Positions 56,520-64,000 of a stretch of 64,000 bases of DNA are shown one piece after another. Each line of letters opens with the position of its first letter. Positions within the stretch are counted from its first letter, which is position 1. Both the position numbers and the translations under genes were made by a program. The stretch comes from Podospora pseudoanserina (Eukaryota > Ascomycota > Sordariomycetes > Sordariales > Podosporaceae), in NCBI RefSeq assembly GCF_035222485.1, contig NW_026946671.1, positions 992,001 to 1,056,000 on the forward strand, given 5' to 3'. The notes below the pieces were generated by a model, which had not been told where the DNA came from, searched no databases, and was given only the letters and a program-made list of their open reading frames with translations.

Positions 56520-58746
56520 GCAGCAGCAATATAACCAACAGCAGCAGCAGCAGCAGCAGAACCATCACAATGGCGAGCTGACTTCTCCTGGCACTGGTTT
56601 CGAGTTTGCCTCGCTGCTGCCGTCCCAGCTTCTCCTCAGCCCCTTCCAGCCCGGCACTCCTGCCGCATTTGCGAGCCCTCATTTCCAGAATGTGAGCAGC
56701 TTCCAGCAGCTTCAGCAGCAAAACCTTCAGCAGCAGAATGGCGCGTCGAGCCCGATCCAGCAGAGCATTTCTTCCCAGATGTACGGCGGAATCGTCTCTC
56801 CTTCGGCTTATGGCGCCCCCCAGTTCTATTCGCCCCAGTCGCCCACGGCGTCTTTTAACAATATGGCTGGCCTGCAGATGCCCGTGCAGCCTGCTTCTCC
56901 CATGCCGATGACACCGGGTCTTGTGACTGGTACCAGTAGAACTGTGTACCTGGGCAACATTCCCCCTGACACTTCGGCCGAGGAGATTTTGGGCCATGTT
57001 CGCAGCGGTCAGATCGAGTCGGTCCGTCTTCTTCCCGATAAGAACTGCGCCTTCATCTCGTTCCTGGACCCCGCCTCGGCCACTCACTTCCACTCTGATG
57101 CCATCTTGAAAAAGCTCTGCATCAAGGGACAGGATATCAAGATTGGCTGGGGCAAGCCCTCGCAGGTGCCCACCTCGGTTCACCTGGCTGTTCAGCAGTC
57201 TGGTGCTTCCAGAAATGTGTACCTCGGCAACCTGCCCGAGGACATTTCCGAGGAGGAACTTCGTGAGGATCTTGGCAAGTTTGGTGCCATTGACACCATC
57301 AAGATTGTGCGCGAGAAGAACATTGCCTTTGTGCACTTCTTGTCCATTGCCAATGCCATCAAGGCCGTCTCTCAGCTTCCCCAGGAGGCCAAGTGGCAGG
57401 CGCCCCGCAGGGTGTACTATGGCAAGGACCGGTGCGCCTATGTGTCCAAGACTCAGCAGCAGAATGCCGCCCAGTACCTTGGAATCGCCCCTGGTTATGC
57501 CCACATGTTGACGGGTGCCGACCGTGACTTGATTTCCAGCGCCCTGGCTCAGCAGTCGGTCGCTGCCGCTGCCGTAGCCACGACGGCCGGTGGCATCACC
57601 AACCTGGGCAACCGGACCATTTACCTCGGCAACATTCATCCCGAGACCACCATAGAGGAGATTTGCAATGTTGTTCGCGGTGGTCTTTTGCACCACATCC
57701 GGTACATTCCCGACAAGCACATCTGCTTTGTGACCTTTATTGATCCCACAGCTGCTGCGTCTTTCTATGCCCTCAGCAACCTGCAGGGTCTGATGATTCA
57801 CAACCGCAGACTCAAGATTGGCTGGGGCAAGCATTCTGGTGCTCTCCCTCCCGCCATTGCCCTGGCTGTCAGCGGTGGTGCTTCGCGCAACGTGTACATT
57901 GGTAACCTCGACGAGACCTGGACCGAAGACAGACTGAGACAGGATTTCTCCGAGTACGGTGAGATTGAGCTGGTCAACACGCTGCGTGAGAAGAGCTGCG
58001 CGTTTGTCAACTTCACCAACATTGCCAACGCCATCAAGGCTATCGAAGCTGTCCGTGGAAAGGAGGAGTACAGGAAGTTCAAGGTCAACTTTGGCAAGGA
58101 TCGTTGCGGCAACCCACCCCGCCAGCTCCAGCAGCAGGCTCAGCAGTCCCCTCGTGGCGAGCAGGTGCCTTCCCCTTCGGCCAACGGGTCTAGCCAGAGC
58201 GGCCATTCGCCCACCGGCAACGGTCACAACCAGCAGAACGGCCAGGCTGCTGCCGCCTTGTTCAACCAGAACAGCAACCCCTTGACCATGTATCTCACTC
58301 ATGTGTCTCACCAGGCCCAGCAGCAACAACAGCACCAGCACCACCAGCTGGCCGCTCAACAGGCTGCTCTGTTCGGCACTGCTCAGTCTTCACCCAACGA
58401 GCCCGGCATCTCCCTCGAGGTTCCCCAGGGTCATGGAGGCATGGGCCACCAGCAGTCGGCCAGCATTTCCAACGGCTACGCCACCAGCTCTGGCGCGACC
58501 ACCATCGGCGGTCTTCTCGCTCCCGTCAACACCAGGGGCTCTCACAACCGGGCCGTCAGCTTGCCAGTATTAGCCCCCGGCTTCGAGAACGGCGTTGGAA
58601 ACGGCAACATGGGCGGTGGAAACGATGATGGCCAGCGCCGTGGACACCAGTACCAGGCCAGCTACGGTGGCATGGGATCCGGTTTCGGGTTGGCCATTCA
58701 GGGAAACATGAATGGATGGACTGTTGAGGAAGAGGTTGTCAACTAA
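56305..58746 (+). CDS. Four-RRM RNA-binding protein, Mrn1/Nrd1 family
   Basis: A single exon encodes 813 residues. A long Gln-rich head contains a poly-Q run coded by CAG repeats (about residues 62-86). Four RRMs follow, starting near residues 213 (RTVYLGNIPPDTSAEEILGH), 303 (RNVYLGNLPEDISEEELRED), 437 (RTIYLGNIHPETTIEEICNV) and 528 (RNVYIGNLDETWTEDRLRQD). Each RRM is followed by the family's IKIGWGK-type or NFGKDRC box. This layout is that of S. pombe Nrd1 and S. cerevisiae Mrn1, cytoplasmic regulators of differentiation and stress mRNAs. The C-terminal ~200 residues are Gln/Ser/Gly-rich, fit for granule formation. The leader is long (at least several hundred bp) with upstream ATGs, so translation may be controlled; this is inference. 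Confidence 0.88.
56488..56560. repeat. CAG-rich trinucleotide repeat coding poly-Gln
   Basis: Two CAG/CAA runs, 56488-56528 and 56536-56560, separated by codons for Tyr-Asn-Gln-Gln. They lie in frame at the N-terminus of the four-RRM protein. Confidence 0.9.
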
Positions 58747-59269
58747 GGGAAGACCGAGGCAGAGAGAGAGAGACAGAGAGAGAGAGCATGGACAAAAGGG
58801 GGTGGGAATCGGGATCCAAAGTTTTTATTATTTTTTATACTTGAGGGTATTTGTTTGTAATCTTGCTCCTTTTTTTTTTTTAATTGGGTGATAGCTCTTG
58901 TTTTACTTTCGTTTTTTCTTGTTTATCTACCCATGTGTTGTTGTTGCTCCTTTTGCAAAACCCTTCGCTCCTTGTAATAAGCCCATTCTTTTTTTTCTTT
59001 TTCGATTGTATCTTTTTTGGTTTTTTTTTTTGGCATTTCTCTTAACTTTCAAATCCCGAAAATGAAAAGTCCAGGTGGGAGGAGGGTGAAGGGGGGAATG
59101 ATATATGCACTATTTTTGGGAGGGAGAGATGGATGGCATGGTAGCAAGGCATTTGGCAACAGCGGTAGTTTTGGATTTGGCATATGGGGAGTGTAGGGTG
59201 GTGGGGACATGGTTGGAGTTGGGAGTGAGGGGGTGATAGGTTAGGGAGTGAATTGAAGGGTATGAATTG

Positions 59270-59273
<4 letters not shown>

Positions 59274-59317
<44 letters not shown>
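59274..59317. repeat. (TG)22 dinucleotide microsatellite
   Basis: Forty-four bases of perfect TG repeat in non-coding DNA, the longest simple repeat in the window. Confidence 0.95.
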
Positions 59318-59421
59318 CTTGTGATGATGTGTGATGTGTGGTATGTGAGGAACGTGCACGGTATGAGAAAGGGGGTTGTTTTGTTTGATGGGTGGTGAGT
59401 GTGAGGGGGGATGGGAAGTGT

Positions 59422-59436
59422 AACCCTAACCCTGAT
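59422..59436 (+). repeat. Telomere-like motif AACCCTAACCCTGAT, copy 2
   Basis: Identical 15-mer to 53571-53585 in the same orientation. It lies 200 bp upstream of the kinetochore gene and could be a telobox-type promoter site; this is inference. Confidence 0.7.
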
Positions 59437-59635
59437 TTGGGAAGGTAAGACGCGACTGAGACGCGTCGTCGGATTTTGTTCAACGTCATTTTTATCAAGG
59501 TCGATTTTGGGGGAGGGGGGGAGCACTTTTTGTTTGTTCACACTTTTTGTTCGCTTTTTTGCCGTTGCGCGTGTTTTCGGTCACTTTTCAAAGGAGAAGT
59601 TTATGTCCTGATCAAAAGAGAAAGTTTCGCACATT

Positions 59636-60721
59636 ATGGCGAGCCGATCCGACACTGAGCTCTTGACTGAGCACTTTGGGTATCCCCCCGTGGTATGTTG
59701 TAACCATACCCCTCCCCCCTCCCTTCCCTTTTCTTTTCCTGTCCTCCCGCCCCTATGCCTTCTCTGCATCTAACCGTGTCCATAGAGCCTGCTAGACCTG
59801 ATAATCAACACAACCAACACCCTAGCCGACCGCGCCCTCACTTCAATCGAATCCGGGCTCTTGAACGCGCCCCCCTCCGCGCTCGGGTTCCGACCCCCGG
59901 CGTTTTCCTCCCCTGCGGACAGTCACCGGAACGAAGTCGAGGAGGGGGTGCATAAACTCGAGACGTTGCTGTTCGCGGCGCTGGACAAGAACTTTGACAA
60001 ATTCGAGATCTACACCATGCGCTTTCTTTTGACTGTTAACCCTGAGGACGAGCCATACACCACGCTGTCGCACTACAGGGGGTTGGATTTTGAAACCGGA
60101 GAGGGGGAGGTGGAAGTCCGGGGGGTGAACGAAATCAGGAGGAGACTGCAGGAGAGTATGAAATTGGGTGTTATGCTCGAGGCGGAGAGGGCGAGGAATG
60201 AGGGGTTGCTGGGGGAGTTGAGACGGTTGGTTGGGACACAGGGGGGGGTTAAATCTGAGGGGAATGAGGGGGGGAAAGAGAAGTCGGTTTTTGGGTTTCT
60301 GACTGAGGGACGGAGGGGGCTGGAGGGGGTGGACAGGGAGAGGCCGTTGGAGACGACGGCGAGGTTTGGGAGAAGTCAGCTGGGGAGCTTGAGGGAGTTG
60401 AGTGTGGGGTTGGGGGGGCTGCTGCCGCGGTTGGCGCAGGAGACGGCGGCGGAGGATGGGGGAGCAACAACGAGGGATTGGAGGAGGGAGAGGCTGGAAT
60501 ATGTCGAGGCTGCTGCGAGGAGGCATTTGGAAAATGTGCGGGGGTTGGAGTTGACGAGGGACGGGGCGGTGAGGGATGATAATGCTGAGATGGTGGTCGG
60601 GGGGCCGAAGACGATGGAGGTGGGGGATTTGGAACGGGTGGTTGGGTTGCTCGGGGTGGGGGAAGCAGAAGAAAAGGGGACGGGGAAGGAGGCGGAGGGG
60701 GATAGGATGGACGAGTCTTGA
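59636..60721 (+). CDS. MTW1: Kinetochore protein Mtw1/Mis12
   Basis: Two exons, 59636-59692 and 59786-60721, with a 93 nt GT-AG intron, encode 330 residues. The N-terminus TELLTEHFGYPPVSLLDLII is the conserved Mis12 signature and spans the splice junction, which confirms the intron. It continues with NTLADRALTSIESGLL, EEGVHKLETLLFAALDKNFD and KFEIYTMRFLLTVNPEDEPY, all typical, then a coiled-coil region (VNEIRRRLQESMKLGVMLEA). Mis12 is a core subunit of the MIND complex linking inner centromere proteins to the microtubule-binding Ndc80 complex. The C-terminal half is Gly/Glu-rich and coded by strongly G-rich DNA, in contrast to the C-rich start of exon 2. The tail is less conserved and longer than in yeast Mtw1 (289 residues). 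Confidence 0.9.
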
Positions 60722-61540
60722 TTTCTCTTGTTTTATCTGTGGGCAGGCGTTGGAGATGGTAGGCTGTGATGGATGAATGTTGTGATACCAGTGAACGTGG
60801 TGGTTGATTTGTTTTCTTTGTGGTACTCTCATGTACGAACGAGTAGGACTCTGTCTGCCAATGATGTTTTTGTTTGATGCCCTAAGCTCGCAATATCGAG
60901 CCTCACTAAACTCAAATGAACCGAATAATCAGTTATCGGTTCAACATGTCACAGAAATACAAAGCACATAACACACCAACTATCCGTAAGATATCACCCG
61001 CTACCACCTCCCAGCAGCGGCATATATTAGATTCTACATACATTACCCTTCTATATTTCCATAACCCTAACATCCCATATATACTCTCCTTTTCCTTACC
61101 ACCCCCAGCATATACATATTCCCTCCCCACCATCAACAACAATCTTCTTCTTGTAACCCTTTCCTACCACAATCCCTCTCAGCCATCTCTCTTAAATCAT
61201 GATGGTAACCCTGATACCAAAAATAAATAATGTAAACACCATGTCATGCCGACCATGCATCACGTTACTGTCATAACGTGTTTGTTCCCTGTACATAAAC
61301 GCCACGAACCCTCATCAAACACCAACTACCATCAACAACGAAAATGAGAAAAACACACATAAACGCCCACCCTGTCTAGGATAAAACCCATTTGCTAAGC
61401 TATGCTCGTGTTGAGTAAACCGGGGGTATAATTCTCGAAACGAGCGAAAATGAAACAAACCCTGTAAAAAAAAAAAAATCAACACAAAAAACCCCCCACC
61501 AAAAAAAACCGCCATGTTTTTAAAGCCCTCAAGCCCAAGT
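60722..61540. other. Convergent 3' intergenic region, MTW1 / TRK
   Basis: These 819 bp between two convergent stops contain no supported gene. The region is AT-richer than its neighbours, as expected for 3' flanks. Confidence 0.4.
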
Positions 61541-64000
61541 CTAATCATCTTCATGCCCACCAGCAGTCCTAGGCCTGGGCGAAAACAAGTGACTAACCGA
61601 TCTCCGCACAACACCGGGCTCGGTACGTCTCGAGGTGACCCGCATAGGTTGCGGCTCCGCGTCCGAGCCAGGGTCGGTCGATCTCCTATGAATAGCTTCC
61701 ATCGGGGGCTCGGGCGGTACGGGAGGACCTGGATGCAAAATGGCAGCCAGGACATGTCCCAGGCCCCTCTGGTTGTGCGTCGTGTCGCTGCGGTGTGTCG
61801 CCACAGACATGCGAGAAATCTGCCTAGCCAATCTGCCTTCTGTATCTGCAGCCATTGCGTCCTTCGCATTGAGTGCATCGCTGGGCAGAAGAATGGCCCT
61901 GTCCAGACCGTACGGGAGACCACGGTGTCGGCCGCGTATCATCAAGCAGATAATAATCAGCTTTCCAACGTCCGAAAACTCGGCCGAAAGTGATGCGTTG
62001 ATTGTCGAGTACCCCAAGCTCATGCCGACTGTGCCGTAAGCGCTGATGGACTCAAAGAGCATGCTAAACATGGTGAAGCCATTGGCGGCGTCCTCGGGGT
62101 TCATGATACGCGGCCCTTCCGAGATGGCCAAAATGAAGAGGCCCAAGGCAATAAACGGCAAATCAAACGAGAGCTGGCGGCGAGCGTGAGTGCCGACGTG
62201 CGACCAGTCGTTGTGGTTTGCCTTGGAGTGTTCCTCTTCTTCGCCGTGCGAGTAGATTCCCAGTGCATTCTCCTCATACACATTCGTCCTACGAACCGAT
62301 ATGGCGATGGGAAAGACCGAAATGTACATCATGATCATGTAGGAAACCTGGACGGCGGGGTGAAGCAGTGAGAGATTCACACAGGAGAAACCAGCGGTCC
62401 TCGTGGATGCGGCTTCGAAAATACCATTAAGAACTTTTTGGCCGTCCGACATCGAGGCTACAGGGCCCTCTTGCCCAAGCTGGTCGAGAGTTAGCATGCC
62501 TGGTCATCGCCTCGGAACCAAACAGAGATGAGCTTACATCCAAGACGATAAAAAACATCACGTCGAGGCCGTTTAGGAGGACAAGGAAGCCCAGCAGCCA
62601 CCAGGTGGCTTTGGAAGGGAACAAAAGTGTGAAGCAGCGGCGAGGGTGGTCGAGCAAAAACCGCAACTCCTCATACATGCCAGAATTCTTGGGTACAATG
62701 AGCGAGAGCACCCAAATCATGAAGCGGAGCATGATGGGGAATCCAGTGTTGCCGATGACGATCAGGAAGCTCATCCACAGAAGTGGCCATGTCGCGGTGC
62801 TGAATGAATTCATGCTGTCTGGCGTCAAGGTAAAACCCAGATCCATGAAAGCCGATTGCGAAGTAAAGAAAGCCCACCATACTTTGTTTTGGCCTGCCGC
62901 CTCGACAACTTGCCCGTACTGAGTGGCCTGCAGAATCCACGGCAAGAGCCCAACCACACCCAGCGCCGTATAGCCCCAGAAGTAGACCGTCAGGACCCGG
63001 GCAAGCGTCTTCAAAGACCTGTACTCAATTCCTCCCAGCTCTTCGCGCTGCTCTTCAGTAAGCTCCGGGAAAAGAGAGTTGCGGCCGACGGTGGGCTCCC
63101 AGCTCAGATACGGCGTGCCTTCGGCCTTGTTGTTGGAAAAGGCGGTTCGCAGCGTCTGCATCGACTGGCGACGCCTGTTCTGGGAAGGGCCGGGAATGAC
63201 GGGTTCCTTTTCCACGTCGTCTTGCTTCTTTTTGTGCCGAGGAAAATGCGGCTTCAAAAAGTCAAACGTGTGGGCAGCGGCTCTAACATCGTCCAGGAAC
63301 TCATCCGAATCCGTCTCCTGCAACTTGCGACGATCAGGCTCCTCAATAGTGATGGCCGGATGGCGGCCGTCAGCTGCTTGAGCTCGAGGTTCTCCATCCA
63401 GATTGAAAGCTTCCGCATGAGGTGACAGCAATTCGTCCTCATTGTCTCCAGCCTCAACACGCTTGGGGCCCAGGCCGCGTTCTACGTCTCTCGGATTCGG
63501 GATTCGCAGCACCTCGTCGTCTCCCTTCTTCTGTCGTTCGACTATGGCAATATGCTCCTCGTCCGATCGCATCCGTGGGAGTTTGAGGAAATCCTCGCCC
63601 AGACCGTCGCTTTTCGTGACCGTGTCGGCGAACTTGAGAGCTGGCCTCCGGGGTTCCGTCATGGATGATGTGACGGCTGGGCCGGTAAGCCGATCTGCCT
63701 TATCCAATGGGCCGTCCAAGCCCCCATCTGTGGCAGTCCGGTTTGCCGCCGTGAGGCCGAGACCATGCCTGCCCTTATTCTTAGCATCGCCCAGCAGGGT
63801 CCCGTCGTTGTTGATGCGTGACTTTTTTCCGTTCAACATAACGGTAATCTTTCTGCCATTTACACCCTTTTCGACGTCGCCGTCCTGCTGCTTCGCCTTA
63901 GTCCGCGACTTGGTAAACGATTTCGCGAGAGGGACCCTGACGAGTCGGGCATTTCGGGTTATGTGCTGGAACTTCTTTTCGAACCAGTAGAGACGGAGTT
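61541..64000 (-). CDS. Trk-type potassium transporter (partial, N-terminus beyond window edge)
   Basis: Two exons are visible, 64000-62538 (open at the right edge) and 62479-61541, with a 58 nt GT-AG intron; at least 800 residues are covered. The left-over N-terminal part begins with YWFEKKFQHITRNARLVRVP and then a ~250-residue polar cytoplasmic loop characteristic of fungal Trk1. Pore-loop filters can be seen: MLRF preceded by LIVIGNTGFP, then ASTRTAGFSCVNLS, and AYGTVGMSLGYSTI. The block MIRGRHRGLPYGLDRAILLP near the end is a fungal Trk signature. Trk mediates high-affinity potassium uptake at the plasma membrane. The first span and pore loop lie outside the window. The C-terminus is Pro/Arg-rich and ends GGHEDD. 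Confidence 0.92.

Larger units (their letters stand above)
58747..59635. other. 889 bp intergenic region, MRN1-like to MTW1
   Basis: No supported gene. It includes T-rich 3' sequence of the upstream gene, a long (TG)22 microsatellite (59274-59317), and a telomere-like motif (59422-59436) about 200 bp upstream of the next ATG. Confidence 0.45.

Noticed and set aside
56257-58359. 700-codon open frame on the minus strand
   Set aside because: It is the antisense shadow of the four-RRM gene; its Leu/Val/Gly-rich sequence has no domain, while the plus strand encodes clear RRMs.

Overview
The window is a 64 kb nuclear segment from a filamentous ascomycete, most likely a Sordariomycete and probably of the Sordariales. 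The evidence is dense, mostly single-copy eukaryotic housekeeping genes, short GT-AG introns (49 to 279 nt), very early introns, intron-bearing tRNA-His genes, and fungus-specific proteins: a Pex8-type peroxin, a WSC-domain protein, a Trk potassium transporter and a non-selenium SelW-like protein. I see no transposon, LTR element, provirus, CRISPR array or secondary-metabolite cluster. Gene identities come from reading the proteins against remembered families; no database search was run.

Layout. 0-10 kb: partial Pex8 peroxin (-), TMEM170-like membrane protein (+), Ste14 isoprenylcysteine methyltransferase (+), DGAT1-type acyltransferase (-), Pfs2 polyadenylation factor (+). 10-20 kb: an unrecognised protein with two CxxC knuckles (+), protein phosphatase 1 catalytic subunit (-), a 4.3 kb stretch without a recognisable gene, and a tRNA-His with intron (-). 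20-31 kb: RNA polymerase subunit Rpb6 (-) head to head with TFIIIA (+), SelW/Rdx-like protein (-), G-protein gamma subunit (-), eIF3a (+). 31-43 kb: a long empty stretch, a secreted two-WSC-domain protein (+), a second tRNA-His (+), tRNA-Gly (-), mitochondrial ribosomal protein bL19m (-) head to head with an unrecognised mitochondrial protein (+), and a mitochondrial cysteine synthase (-). 43-64 kb: Vps72/YL1 (+), Vma22-like V-ATPase assembly factor (-), Cdc42 GTPase (+), cytosolic asparaginyl-tRNA synthetase (+), Mrn1/Nrd1-like four-RRM protein (+), Mtw1/Mis12 kinetochore protein (+), and a partial Trk potassium transporter (-).

How the genes relate. They form an ordinary core-genome block rather than an operon-like system, but there are functional links. 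Ste14 methylates prenylated CaaX proteins, and two of its expected substrates, the G-gamma subunit (CVVM end) and Cdc42 (CQIL end), lie in the same window. Rpb6 (shared by Pol I, II and III) and TFIIIA (5S rRNA, Pol III) share one 391 bp divergent promoter. bL19m and a mitochondrially targeted protein share a 340 bp promoter.

Points for a second look: two places where a conserved reading frame is broken by a 1-2 nt length difference in a simple run (Rpb6, cysteine synthase); two near-identical inverted tRNA-His genes; coding exons interrupted almost at the start codon (eIF3a's first coding exon is only the ATG); a proline-rich open extension upstream of G-gamma; two unrecognised proteins; and intragenic switches between C-rich and G-rich codon use. 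I found no convincing novel system such as a defence island or mobile element.
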